Below are positions 32,544 through 44,097 of a stretch of DNA of 64,000 nucleotides, in pieces; positions within the stretch are counted from its first letter, which is position 1, and every line of letters begins with the position of its first letter. A program made the translations under genes and the position numbers. Below the pieces are notes generated by a model. The model did no database searches. It worked only from the letters and a program-made list of their open reading frames with translations, and had not been told where the DNA came from. Source of the stretch: Halichondria panicea (Eukaryota; Porifera; Demospongiae; Suberitida; Halichondriidae); the NCBI RefSeq assembly GCF_963675165.1, contig NC_087389.1:6000621-6064620 (forward strand). The letters are read 5' to 3'.

Positions 32544-32639
32544 CCTAAAATCCTTATCATTACCACAACACCACCATACAATGTTGCTATGCAAACAACA
32601 TGTAGTCCTAAGCAATGATGGCTTCCAGAACTTGTATGG

Positions 32640-34620
32640 TACTTTTTAGGGCTAATATTTTCTGGCTAATATTTTCTGGCTAATCTTCGAGATAAAATTA
32701 GACCCTCGACAATTCCCCGCTATAAGGTAGTATCAATGGTAGATGCTCTTATCTACTCTTGGTGGTATGGAAACTCACATACAAATTATAGTAAGGATTT
32801 GAAGTATAGAGAATGGGCTGGGACTAGCTTGCATATACCAGCAGATATACCTGTGTAGCTACTAATCTGTCCACTGCATGTATGGAAAGCAGTGTGAAGG
32901 CTGAACAGCATGCAAGTCTCAGCATAAAGCGTTAATTGGTAGATCCCCAGTGTTCTATGAGTTCCCATAGTCTAGTTCTAGAAGCCATCATTGCTCTTCT
33001 TATTTATAACTATACTACATGCATGTACATGTATTTATACTATTTGCATAGCAACATTGTATGGTGGTTTGTGGTAATGCAGTGAATGATTTAGCAAGGT
33101 CTGTGCTAACATAGGGATTGGAAACGGAAGTAGCGTCAGGTGACATTTTAGATTGAATTTGCAGCATGGCACCAGAGAGCCTTTGATGTCAATCCGTGTT
33201 ACGGTTGCTCAACACGCGGGAAACAATGTTTCATGAATTATGATCACTACAAGATATTCAGAGCCTCCCTAAAACGTCATTCTCATGCCCCCTAATGATG
33301 AGCATCAGTTGGAAAAGAAAAATACATTTTTGACTTTTGTGAAGATAGCTAGAGGTACAAAATGTTCTTCGTCACGCTATGAGATCTTTATGTACCTAGA
33401 ATGCTTTCAATATAGCTAAGACTGTGCAACTCATCGGTGTATTGTGTCCCACCCTATAATTATGGTCTCAAGTGTCAGTTGGAAGTGCAAGTTTTAGTAC
33501 AAATGTAGTAGCAGACAGTCGAAGGTACTATCTAGCCTAGATACACAGCCTCGATTGCGGATATAATTCGAGGAACTTCCGTTTCCAATCCCTCTCCCTA
33601 TTCAATCTATGGTAGCACTCACTGTACCTGTAGTCCTGCCTGCAGCTGTTGGGTCTGTCCTGCCAGACAAGAGCTCTCTTGTATCAGCTCCGGTCCTCCT
33701 CACTATCCTGTGAGGGTGTGGGAGGTATGTATTGAGTGTGAGGGTGTGTGGAGTGTGTGTGGAGTGTGAGGGTGTGTGAGGTATGTGTTGAGTGTGGAGT
33801 GTGGAGTGTGTGAAGGTTACCAATTATATGACAGATTTTCATCAAAAATTCATGGACCAGTAAAAATAAAAATTAAGAGGGAGGTTTTAGATGGTATAGC
33901 TGGTTATTTTAGAGGCACGAAATTTTCGAGGTTTTCGAGGATTGACCCAGAAACAGGCAGGCTGGTAAAAAAAATTAAATTAAAAGGGACATTGAGTTTT
34001 TAGATAGTTTCTGCACATAGAGAATGTGTTAGACTTCCCTGAACATGTTGTGGTAACTAATAAGCCTTATAAGGAAGTAACAGTAGTTGTTGGGTTAACA
34101 AAAGGGAACTTATAGCTTCCAAAACAGGGAAGCTAAAGCTGCACCAAATAGCAGTGTGTGCTGACTGGAGGTCAGAGGTCAAGTGTAGCCAATGGCAACT
34201 ACAACCAAATTGAGTTGATTGAAGTATCAAGTCTCCAATGGATACGATAGATACATGTACAATGGAGACACAAGGCTAACAACCAAAAGAGTCTGTTTTT
34301 ACCCAGCGTATACGCTACATTAGAGACAAGTTGTCCTAGGAACAAGCAATGCAATAGCAACCTATAACTAGGTATACACACACGCATGAACAGCTAGTCG
34401 GACAATACGCACAATTAGCGAGTGCTACAACAATACACAAACAAACAAACTAACAACAACACATTGCTACCAATCAGCACACACTCATCAATACCATATA
34501 GCTATTTCAAAGGGAGATTTGACAAAAATTACAGGCTACCAAAAACAGCTGAATTGTTGAAAAGCTATAGCCTTGTGCTTTTGTTACAATAGAGCGCAAC
34601 TATATATGCACACGCTTAGG
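32640..34620. other. Repeat-rich stretch without recognised genes
   Basis: Contains relics of the CCGTATAGCG-type MITE (32640-32730 and about 33905-33930), a GTGTGGAGTGTGAGG-type degenerate tandem repeat (33715-33815), a MITE (33112-33607), and a 165-bp segment (34347-34515) duplicated at 46656-46815. A short open stretch on the minus strand at 33640-33715 between AG and GT was seen but not identified. Confidence 0.5.
33112..33607. mobile_element. MITE of the GGGATTGGAAACGGAAGT family
   Basis: AGGGATTGGAAACGGAAGT at the left (about 33112) is mirrored at 33575-33595 (ACTTCCGTTTCCAATCCCT), followed by CTATTCAATCTATG. The left end seems to have lost the outermost part seen in the relative at 6231. 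No target duplication found. Confidence 0.7.
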
Positions 34621-34625
34621 CTCAC

Positions 34626-34781
34626 CTGAATGTGTTGGCTACTACACCATCAGTCCACTTAGTGACAGCCTTGGGGTTGATGACTCTATAGCCTGTCTTG
34701 TTCTCTTCCATCTGTCCCCTCTCATTGATTAGTGTGAGTGTGTCAGCTAGTACATGTACCTCTAGGACCTTGGTCTTGCCT

Positions 34782-34853
<72 letters not shown>

Positions 34854-35640
34854 GGGGGGTACTACGGTAGATGAATAGCAATGGTATTGTATATAGGAGG
34901 GAGGTTGTTAAACACTTTAAATTCCACTACAACATGACCTTAGAAAGTACAAGTGGTACTGGGGCTCCATAACTTTAGTTGCCATTTCAAATTTTGGGGG
35001 ATTTTCTGAAAGCTATAAATCAAAAATTTGGTAGGGGAATAGTTAGATCGCAAAAATTTTTTACCGGTAAAATATTCTAGTAATACGGTAGGCCTCTCCT
35101 AGCTTATAGTACCATACCTTGGGTAGGTTGACGTCCATGATGGATCTGAGCAGTAACACGTCTTCATGTTCGTTAGGGTACTTCAGTTTCAGATGACCGG
35201 CTGCCACCAACACTGCACTGACTGGACTGCACGCATGCCTACAGTGTACAATAGTGAGTAGGTCGAGTATACAGTACAGTGGGTTGTACCCACCATAGTC
35301 AGAATGGAGTTGGCTGGAGAGTTGCTCTGAACACAGTCCATAGGTCATGACAATCTTGACGGCCAGATTACGAGCATCCACAAAACCATAAGAGTAGAGA
35401 GAGATCTCTCCAATCATGGAATAGTCTGGCACCATCATGGCCACTGTACGAAACAACACCTACAGAGAGAAATATTGAAATACATAGAGGCTAAATAGAA
35501 AGTACTGATAGTTACCTTTAGATTGTCTGGTAGTTCAGAGCAGCCAGCATAACCTGGGTTCATGGTTCATGGTGATGCAGACAAAGCACGATGGACACAG
35601 GTTCAGAGTAGTGCCCTCAAATACAAATGTCTTTAGATGA
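34626..35640 (-). pseudogene. Axonemal dynein heavy-chain fragment (AAA1-AAA2 region)
   Basis: Four colinear exons. 35516-35635: FEGTTLNLCPSCFVCITMN then PGYAGCSELPDNLK, but a tandem 7-bp duplication (CATGAAC) shifts the frame. 35294-35459: [19 protein letters not shown] ... [15 protein letters not shown]. 35118-35238: GMRAVQSV then [18 protein letters not shown] ... DVNLPK, with a tandem 5-bp duplication (CAGTG) shifting the frame. 34626-34779: GKTKVLEV ... LADTLTLINERGQMEEN, RVINPKAVT, TDGVVANTFR, with about 14 residues missing before the last block and a 6-bp duplication. These are the end of AAA1 and the Walker A start of AAA2 of an axonemal dynein heavy chain. Several lesions make it non-functional. 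Confidence 0.85.
34780..34858. repeat. (GT)n microsatellite at a dynein-like exon
   Basis: About 70 bp of pure GT followed by a G-run. On the minus strand it supplies the CACCAG acceptor of the exon at 34626-34779. Confidence 0.9.
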
Positions 35641-35836
35641 GTTTTCACTGCTCTCAAGATGGACAAAATGTATACAGTAATTATAGGGATTGTTGAACGG
35701 CCATAATAATTATATAGATAATAAAATTATACTATGATTGAAACAAAGGACTACAAAATGCATCTCTTAATTGTGAAAATGCACAATCCTAACTTAAGTT
35801 ATGAGCACAGTCAAAGTTAGTGGATCATGTGCCTAC

Positions 35837-35950
35837 CTTTACAGTCATGTGACCCGGCAGTATTGTCACAGTAGGTACCACTAGAGCACAACGACTCCAC
35901 CTCACACTCGTCCACATCTGGGGAGATAGTCTGACCATCTGCACACACTG
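35837..35950 (-). pseudogene. CRELD-like calcium-binding EGF exon
   Basis: Exon 35837-35917 between CCCCAG and GTAGGC codes DVDECEVESLCSSGTYCDNT and AGSHDCK, a calcium-binding EGF domain as in CRELD. Just upstream a remnant of the preceding furin-type exon is left (TGCAGTGTGTGCAGATGG). The paralogous pair at 55881-56116 retains both exons. Isolated from the rest of its gene, so read as a fragment. Confidence 0.6.
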
Positions 35951-36160
35951 CATGGGGAGAATACACGGATAACTGCAAACACGCTATAGTGGAAATTATA
36001 ATAATACGGACACTTTAACTAATGGAAAGTGAACTGTTTATTGTAGTGTGTCTGCTAATTTCATGTGCTTCTATTGAGTTGGGACTTCCCCTGATTATAA
36101 TGCCTGATTATAAGAGGTGTCTTTATTTCAAGGGTGGTCAGTGTAGCCACACCCCCTCAC

Positions 36161-36256
36161 CTGTAATGGCGTGCTGTATCTTCCTCTTCCTCTCTAGGAT
36201 GCTCCTCTCCTGGTCCTCCACTGACTTGTGATAGAGCTACTCACCACACAGCCTCA
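36161..36256 (-). CDS. Possible small exon(s), unknown protein (block B)
   Basis: On the minus strand a stretch EDQERSILERKRKIQHAIT ends at a GTGAGG donor. The homologous stretch is at 56680-56776 in B'. It looks like part of a charged helix, but neither start nor gene is identified. Low support. Confidence 0.3.
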
Positions 36257-36460
36257 TCTGACAACACACCTGAAACAAGGGACAACAATTTGTTATAATT
36301 ATGTTGGAGAACAATAAATACTGTAATAGTGCTGCTCACATGCATCACTTACAGGAAGATAGACTCTTTAAGCCTGCATTCAGTATTGTATTCATTCTTG
36401 CTTTTCTCTTTCGTTTCTGATCCACGTGGCACCAGCAAAACTCAAAAGTCAAAAGTAGTG

Positions 36461-36545
36461 AGGGAGGGGGAGGGGCTGGTGTTTAATTCATTTCCCTTTA
36501 GCCTAAAAAGGGAAATGAATAAAACACCAGCCCCGCCCCCTCCCA
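36461..36545. repeat. Perfect hairpin, ~36-bp arms
   Basis: GGGGGAGGGGCTGGTGTTTA ... TTTCCCTTTAGCCTAAAAAGGGAAA ... ACACCAGCCCCGCCCCCTCC. The B' counterpart (56973-57043) has lost part of one arm. A foldback element relic or a MITE remnant. Confidence 0.75.
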
Positions 36546-38100
36546 CTAATTAATTGTCTCTCAAAAGTCAATGACAATAATTATAAGAGAGTTGCAACAT
36601 AGATACTATAAATTACTGTGGTAGCAAGCTCTGCTAATGCACACTTGAAACAACAATGATGGTCATTCATTACCCACTCCCTGAGTTTTTGCATGCAGCA
36701 AAATTAACATGTGTATAAAACTTTATGTTATGTAGCTTTAATACTTTGACATCTCAACCGAGGCATCAGCACCTTTTTTTTCATTTTTAATAACTTGTAT
36801 TTGGGCTTTGTTCAACAAAGAAAGGCGTTGTTTGTTTTCTAAAGTAAGGGAATTCCCCAAACTGCACGGATAGGTGGGGCTCATCCATAATTATGCATTC
36901 CGTATTTCCAAGGGCGTATACGCCCTTGGTATTTCTTAGCCCTTATTCTGGCTTATTTATTCCTGTAGAGTGCTGATTAATCACCCACACCATCTTTTCT
37001 CTTTTCACAACAACATTTGTAGGTCACTGTCACCAGGCAAAAGCAAAGAACTGATCAGCTCTAAATGTATGCAGTCTAAATAATATTTATAGACTGAGTC
37101 AAAGGTCTCTATGGGGTTTTGAGACCTGAAGGCCCGAGGCTGTAGCATCTCGAGCGTAGCGAGGGTGCTACTAAGGGCCTGAGGGTCTCAAAACTCCATA
37201 GTGACCGTTGACGAGGCCTATAACTGGTTTAGAATAGTGCTAAGCAAGCTAGGCTATATTAACACAAAGAAGACTCTGAAACCAAGAGTTTCTACAAGCC
37301 TCAAGCAACGTTAAAGCTTTGCTCTGGCTAGTCTACATAAAAAAACTCACATTGATGAAGGCAGTTTCTGTTTCTTGAGAATCACGCATTGCAAATAAAA
37401 AGTTGCTATTGTCATAGTAGTTAGCTCTGCACTAGAGCACTAGCTATTGTAGCTGCAAGAGAGAGATAAAAGCTGCAAAGCGGCACTGCAGAATGCAAAA
37501 CTTAAAAAAAAATTAATTTTTAATGATGCACTGTATCATCGTTACTATGACTTCAACATAAACTGTGTGATGTTGCCATGTTCCATACAAGTTAATCTTG
37601 ACATCATCTTGCCTGTAGGCATAATCAGTATAATAGACCTACTTAGAAGACCTCAGGTCCATAAGTGAAATAATGGACCTCTCAGTGACCTATCAGATTG
37701 CAGTATTACTACAAGCATTTTCTAAGTCCAGATAATTAGCAATGTCAGTGAGTGCATATAATTACAGGCTACTGCATAAATCTATTATATTATATTATAA
37801 TTTATATATACAAGCTATAAAGTGGATGTGCATATGAGCATGACCTCCTATAAACTACTGCATAATTATAGTCTTCTTAAGTTACAGCTCTCCCTCCCCA
37901 TGTAGGGCAAGCGTCCGATAGCTCAGAGCAAGGTTGTCTTTATCTCACTCCTAGTGGTGGACATGCTCAACACCATCCTGCAAGAGACCATCACACTCTC
38001 CAAGGGTGATCGAGTAGCAAGTGCCCGAGCTGCCATTATTGTCTTTATTCTCTGTATGATTATATTATTTGGCCCGTTAACGATTGGCCATTATGTCTAT

Positions 38101-38868
38101 CCAGAGATACAAAAGAAAGGGGATTGGAAACGACCGCCCACGCCCTATGTAAAAGGACTAACATCCGGTGAAGCACTCCGTGTAATTATTGCGCTCGCAA
38201 ATAATTACATGGAAAAGTTTTGTATCCCTGGTGTCTAGCTCTCCTATCCACTAGAGATCACTCAGGGCCTGGGAGATACTTGAGAGAAGTAAGCTTATAC
38301 CACTGACAAGCTCTAAGTCCGTTGTCTTTACTCTGTTTCCAATTTTTTTGAGTTTAGCTTGAATTACTCTATGTCAACTTTTCTCTGTCCCTCCTGTGAA
38401 GTCAAAACAGCAAAGGACATTGCTTGACTTGGTTATTATGTATCTAAGTGCTACATAGAATGGCTTCATGCTATAAATAAGCTGTACTGTTCATAAACGT
38501 TTGCAGTACGGTCCTTTAAACTGCTTTAGTATACTTTTAGACACACCACGGGCCTGTCCCTCCTACGACTTCATAGTAAAGGCTATTTCTTCTTGCATAG
38601 CATTTATTTGTCTAGTAATAGTGGCTGCGTTGCTTAGTCGACTTTTTAGAGCTAAATTCTCTTTACTTTTTAGAAAAATCAACATTAAAAATGATCAATT
38701 TCACTGTTTCTATGTACAGCACATTGTAGAGCAGTCAAGACAGGTAATAAGCATGCTGACTATAAATATAATCCTTTGTAGTTTTAGCCACGCCCTATAA
38801 CGCGGAATGCTTCACGCAAAAATTTCGCAAAAATTTCGTTTCCAATCCCCTTTCTTTTGTATCTCTGG
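38101..38868. mobile_element. 768-bp MITE with 5-bp target duplication
   Basis: Inverted ends CCAGAGATACAAAAGAAAGG followed by GGATTGGAAACGA. Flanked by TCTAT (38096-38100 and 38869-38873). Empty site in B' is GTCTATCTCTGC at 59076-59087. Internal ORF (38501-38800) has no similarity and is not called. Confidence 0.9.
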
Positions 38869-39010
38869 TCTATCTCTGCATAACAAGAAAAAATCTAGCC
38901 TCGAATCCACGCCGATTAAAATACGGCCTGCAGGGGTGTTAGTGCACATGCGCTGCACAATTACCCAGAATCTGGGTAATCGTGCATGCCAGTAAAACTT
39001 TTAGTAAATG

Positions 39011-39595
39011 CTACAGGCATTTCAGGAGTTCTTGCAACTATAATGTCGAGAGCGGAAGTACCTGTCACGTGAACAGTTACGTAATTATGGTTCATTTCAA
39101 ACCAATTTTTCTCCAATAAAGCCTTTACTCAGGCCTGTTTATTTTGGGAAAAAATCGACCTATACAGGAGGCTTTGCTCTGCATATAATTATCTGCAAGC
39201 CTTTGCACCACAGCTAAAGCTATCCTTGTACTATTAGTCTGTCACACAAACTGTGTATCCAGCTGGAGCTAGCCTAAGAGAGATTTTACTAAGACTAGTG
39301 ATACACTTTCAACAGCTTACGGACAGGCTGGGGCAAGTAGTAGCTCACAAAACGATTAGAATCTCAAGGATAGCTTCAGCTGACAACCTGCTGTGGTGCA
39401 AAGCCTTTATATTTACCAAAGGCTCTTAGCTTTCTGATGTAAGTCGATGTTTTCCCAGTTTAACAAAAATGAATAGGCTCTATTGGAGAAAAATTGGTTT
39501 GGAATGAGCCAAAATTCAATCTTGTTACCAAGGTTCACGTGACAGGTACTTCCGCTCTCGACATTACAGTTGCAAGAACTCCTCAAATCCCTGTA
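39011..39595. mobile_element. Nested MITE, AGAGCGGAAGT family
   Basis: Left terminus CTACAGGCATTTCAGGAGTT through GAGAGCGGAAGTACCTGTC and a CACGTG box, mirrored at 39532-39595. Related to 14391-15052. Inserted into the larger element at 38896-41385 just before the helicase fragment. Confidence 0.82.
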
Positions 39596-39635
39596 GCTAG
39601 CTGTAATACTTGGAATTTGTTCCGTGTTACTATCA

Positions 39636-40245
39636 ATGGCGTCGACTGAGTTTTGTGAAGCTGTGGCTTATGCTCTTCGTTGCGTTGGTCTAAAGGATCT
39701 CACACTGAAGCCAAAGCAAAAGGAGGCTCTCATCCACCTGTATGACAATCATGATGTCTTTGTTTGGTTCCCCACGGGCTATGGCAAGTCTTTGTGCTTC
39801 CAACTGCTCACTGAAGCAGACAAGCTCTAGCTCTACAAGAGTTGAGAGAAGTGTTGTGCTGGTGCTGTCACCACTAGTGTCTCTGATAATAGACCAGGTT
39901 TCAGGCCTCCGGAAGATCAAGAAGGGTGTCTCTGCTGTTATAATTATTGTCTGGCAACAAAGGTATTAAAGATGTAGATCTAGATAGCTATATTAAAGAA
40001 TCTAGGAACTGATGATATTAATGGCCTGAACTTAGTGCATTATTACAGTCAACACTGATCCTTCATTTCATAGATGTCGAGAAGGTGAGTGACGTGTCCG
40101 AGGGTCGGTTCTCTCTCCTCTATAGTGCTCCCGAGGCACTCCTTGGCAGAGAAGCGTAGAAGCAGCTCTTGGTCCAACGTCCCCTCTGTGACTCTGTAGT
40201 GGCAGTCGCTGTTGACGAAGCACACTGTGCGTATAAGTGGTAAGC
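39636..40245 (+). pseudogene. RecQ-type DEAD/H helicase fragment
   Basis: From ATG at 39636: LTLKPKQKEALIHLYD, then the Walker A motif FPTGYGKSLCFQLL. A frameshift near 39830 is followed by VVLVLSPLVSLIIDQV (motif Ia). After about 100 bp of probable intron come RFSLLYSAPEALLG and, after a TAG, VAVDEAHCAYKW (motif II, DEAHC as in RecQ). Motifs, spacing and order match the N-terminal half of RecQ helicases. The fragment ends before motif III. It lies inside the 9-bp-duplication element and was probably captured from a cellular or transposon helicase gene. Confidence 0.82.
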
Positions 40246-41385
40246 AAGAGTGGTTACAGTGTTTATTCGATTTGAAGCTTTTAAATATTACGAATCCCCA
40301 GGGGTGGCTACTTTTTGAGGCAGAAACATTATTTTTAAAAGTCCTTGTAGGGAATCCACTAGCCTCTATTCCAGGCCACTTTAAAATACGAACTACATGT
40401 ATTACAATAAGTGGCTACATCATTTTAGGACGCGGCATATAAAACAACACTGCTTGAGTAAGTGCTACTTTGATAATGTCCTAAGATGTAGTGTGTTGCA
40501 TATTTGGAGGGTCTCCTTAAAAAATGTACACGAGATACAATATACATGAACAATTGTACGTTAAAACATAGTGCCTTTACATGTGCTCTACTGTCTACGC
40601 AGTTTTGTATAATGATTTTACAAATGCCCCCTCACTCAACCACTTGTCTAGCACTTTGGTATGGCCTTCACTGATCTTTTTGTTAATATCGCTTCATAGC
40701 TGATTGATGTGGTTTAGCCTGGCCCAAGCCTTAATTAATAATAATTGAATAATCACTTGTTTGTCAGTAGGAGTACTGGCACTCGTAGTCTGTAGTGTGC
40801 ACTCAATTCCAGCTATATTTAATTATTGTTTTTTTTTATATAACACTCTGCAGGTACAGAGATCTACCGTTGGGTTGCTGAGTACTGGCAGTCTCAACAG
40901 AAGGTGCTTGAGTATAACGTTGCTCCGATCCCTCAGCGGCACGGCACGTCTTGTTGATATGAAGCAGTGACTAACAAAATTAATTAACAGTAATTTTTAC
41001 TCTCTTGTTTTTATATTACTCTTGTCCTGGACGGGGAAACAGAGTCGCCTTCCAGCGGCTCCAACGGTCTGACGCTTAGCTAATGGTGGTCTTGCTACGT
41101 GTACGTGTGTGTGTGTGTGGGAGAAACCCCTACCCCACTAGTGTCTTTGGATATCTTTCTCGGAGCCGATTACTCGTCGGCTGCCAGTGACACTTGTGAG
41201 AGGCCTGGGCAGCCATCTCTAGCTCTCTGTTGTTTTAATGTATTTTTCCTACGAACCATGCGGTTTAACGTATTCTCATTTTGTTTATTTTCCGTTTTAT
41301 TATCAACAATAAATTTAGCGCATGTGCACTAACACCCCTGCAATGAACACCAGGCCGTATTTTAATCGGCGTGGATTCGAGGCTA
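40246..41385 (+). other. Rest of the helicase-carrying element
   Basis: A short open stretch at 40858-40966 (EIYRWVAEYWQSQQKVLEY) follows a TACAG acceptor-like site. It may be another captured exon but was not identified. Otherwise nothing recognised. Confidence 0.35.
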
Positions 41386-42236
41386 GAAAAAATCCAGTCA
41401 GTTTTATTACATCTCTCCTTGAAATTATAGGAGTACTTTTCTTTTTCTATGGCAACAATAATTATCACAAGTATTATCAACAGCTGGAGAATTGAGTTAG
41501 GTTGTGACTCTCAATGCGTCCTTGATAATCAAATAGCAGCTGCTTTCTCTTTGGGAATGTCTCTAATCATTTTCAGATAGTTCCGTCAGTGCTGAAAAGT
41601 TGTTAAAGTTGCTGAAGAGAAAACAACAAAATGAGAAGAAAACAAGATCACCTGATTGGTACACTGCGCTTGATTTGATCACGATGTTTATCAAGATCAA
41701 CACCATCTACTCGGCTATTGTTGGGATGACACAATCCACTGATTTCTGCAGCAGCACTGAAGTTGCTGCAAGCTCAGTTTTCCTGTCCGTTTGTGTTCTA
41801 CTGGGAATTGCTAGCGAGTTAATCAATTGCTTTGGACACGAATTTAAATAGCAACAAAGAATACATCGACAAGTCATTCAATCAATTGGTAACTATCGGC
41901 ATGATTCTTATTGTCACTATTTGCCTTCCCTTTTATTTACTGGCCGATAATTTCCAGCCTCTCGATTGTGCGTTCAGTTGTGACACTATTGTTGCTAATG
42001 CGACCATCAGCACAACCACATGCAACCGGACGGCCAACAGTGGAGTTAGACTGGGGTTTACCCTAACCACGCTTATTATCGTCCTCATCTTCTCCAGTGT
42101 TTATTTCTATCATGTTCGATTAGCTGAAATAAATCGAAAGAAGCTGAAGAGTAACATTGTTATAATTACTGGGAAAGAAACAGTGGTGTAGAATTTAAAA
42201 TTTTTCATTATAATTATCAAGTTGTATTGTCATAAT

Positions 42237-42604
42237 GCACCTATCAATGTCAAGCCCCACCCCTGACATACGGGCAGTATATATAGGGGCATTAGTAGGG
42301 GGTTATACAGCTTTTAGCACTCAGTTTCCCCCCAACACAGGGGCTTTTGCATCAACATTTTTCCCAGCAATTTTGAGGGCGGGGCCAATGTTTGCGCATG
42401 CGCATCATAAAGTTGCAATGTAGCTGACTAAATCCCCTGTTAATCCCCAGTGTACCCCCACCATATATACAAGGGATTGATAGGGGATTATACACATGAG
42501 GAGCCCCCACCCTATTGGGCATTCATTAAGTGAAAATGTATAATCCCCACCCAATCCCCTATACTGCCCGTATGTCAGGGGTGGGGCTTGACATTGATAG
42601 GTGC
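42237..42604. mobile_element. 368-bp MITE with 5-bp target duplication
   Basis: 45-bp perfect inverted termini start GCACCTATCAATGTCAAGCC. Flanked by ATAAT (42232-42236 and 42605-42609). Empty site in B' near 59948. The internal sequence is itself C/G-patterned with repeated CCCC/GGGG runs. Confidence 0.9.
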
Positions 42605-42609
42605 ATAAT

Positions 42610-43234
42610 TATATGCTTTTTCTCAGAATTAACTATAATCAGGAGTAGCTATACATAAAGCTAATTAAAATTAATGATTCAATAATTATGTATAGGTCTG
42701 CAGTGCGAGTGATATAGGTCTGAAGTGGTGTGGTCCATATTAATTGTGCCCATTATATCACTCCTAAAAGGGGTGGGGCTGGTCTTGCAGGTACACTGTT
42801 ATAGGAATATAATTATGCTATGAACTTTACTTCCAACTTTAAATTATTAGGTATTGAAGAGTCTCACACTAGGCCCTCATAACATTATTTTTACCATTAT
42901 TCTATTAATTCTCGGATTGAAAAATGTGCTTATTATTAAAAATGCAAAAATGCGACATAATAATTATAGAAAAAATTAATTAAGACGTATACATAAACAC
43001 AGCACACATGCAAAGCTAATTATAACTGACACATGTACACGATATAATCATGATTCTCATAATATTGGTGATAATCCTTCACATGAAAATGTCGTTATGC
43101 AAAATTTAATGTAATGATCTTTACCAAAAATGGACATTGAGGATATTTATCTTCTAATTATGCTAAAAATTATTCCGAGCATAATTTATCAGGGCCTACA
43201 TTACACACTGTGCATATGGCAAATGACACTATCA
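42610..43234. other. 3' flank, block B
   Basis: AT-rich sequence between the membrane-protein relic and the synphilin-like gene. Nearly identical to 59950-60605. No gene recognised. Confidence 0.6.
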
Positions 43235-44062
43235 TTAGTAACATACAAATCTTGAGTATAAGCAATAAAAATAATGAACAGTTTGTGCTATGCTAATAAT
43301 AATTAATTTTTTTCTGATGTGTTCCGAGCTTTCACCTTTGACCCTCAGCGAGTCCCCATCCAACTTGCCAAGGTGACTATGGGACGGACTTTGACCTGGG
43401 ATTGATGCTGATTTCACCTCTGTCGGGTTGTCATAGCGACTGTAGTATGGAAACTCGGTAATAGTTTTAGAGAACTTGACTTTCGGAGCCGATCTCCTAG
43501 CGTCTCTACAGTGTGTGGGCGTGTGTGGGTGGGGGGTAATTTATAAAGAACAGAAATAATGCTGCAACTAAAGTGACTGCTATAGTGTATACACACGATT
43601 GGTAATACACAGTGACACTAGCAAGTGTATGCAATGGCCGAGTGGTCTCCCAGTAAAGTGTAGGGATAACTCACTCTGTGTGTCTCTGGCTCCTGGAGGA
43701 CCTCTCACTCTTGCTATCAGCCTGGGCACAGAAATCAAACAATGTAGGTGGCTACTAAAGTCTATACTGTTGGCTACATTGAGACCTGTCTATACCCTAC
43801 AAGTAGCGTCTATAATACAGCCGGGCCCCAAACCTCTGCCCTATGCATGGCTACTACCAAACAGGTATGATACAGTGCGTACGTAACTCTACTGTATTGC
43901 ACACAAGCTACACACATGTACAGTGTCTCTCACCTCATGTGACTTGCTGTAGAGGCGCTGTATGATAGGAGTGAGGGGGGAGAAGGTTCGGGTCATACCA
44001 CCACCACGTTTATGAGCCTCTCCGTTAGCATTCATACGCTGAGCTACTGACGTCATCTGCTT

Positions 44063-44097
<35 letters not shown>

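Larger units (their letters stand above)
38896..41385. mobile_element. 2.49-kb Mutator-like element carrying a RecQ-helicase gene fragment
   Basis: Termini TAGCCTCGAATCCACGCC (continuing to GGCCTG, about 35 bp perfect) are inverted at the right end, and the next block (GGGGTGTTAGTGCACATGCG) is mirrored too. The element is flanked by the exact 9-bp direct repeat GAAAAAATC (38887-38895 and 41386-41394), and B' holds the empty site at about 59093. A 9-bp duplication plus long inverted repeats is typical of Mutator-like elements (family knowledge). Inside lie a nested MITE and a helicase fragment, but no transposase, so it is a non-autonomous carrier resembling a Pack-MULE. Confidence 0.88.
37906..42191 (+). 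pseudogene. Seven-helix membrane protein gene, broken copy (block B)
   Basis: Reads GKRPIAQSKVVFISLL and the first helix to ...GHYVY at 38100, is interrupted by two transposons (38101-38868 and 38896-41385), then resumes at 41386 with NPVSFITSLLEI. Beyond the insertions one base is lost in a T-run near 41575, a 12-bp deletion and a TAG occur near 41830-41850, after which the sequence is again nearly identical to B' until the stop at 42189-42191. Compared with the intact copy at 58886-59905 this is clearly dead. Confidence 0.9.

Noticed and set aside
36022-36231. Plus-strand 69-residue ORF conserved at 56541
   Set aside because: Conservation only reflects the segmental duplication; the minus strand carries a better exon-like signal there.
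42235-42423. 62-residue ORF
   Set aside because: Lies entirely in the inverted-repeat element 42237-42604, which is absent from the paralogous site.
43599-43886. Plus-strand ORF conserved at 60935
   Set aside because: Conserved only because of block duplication; no domain, and changes between copies include indels.
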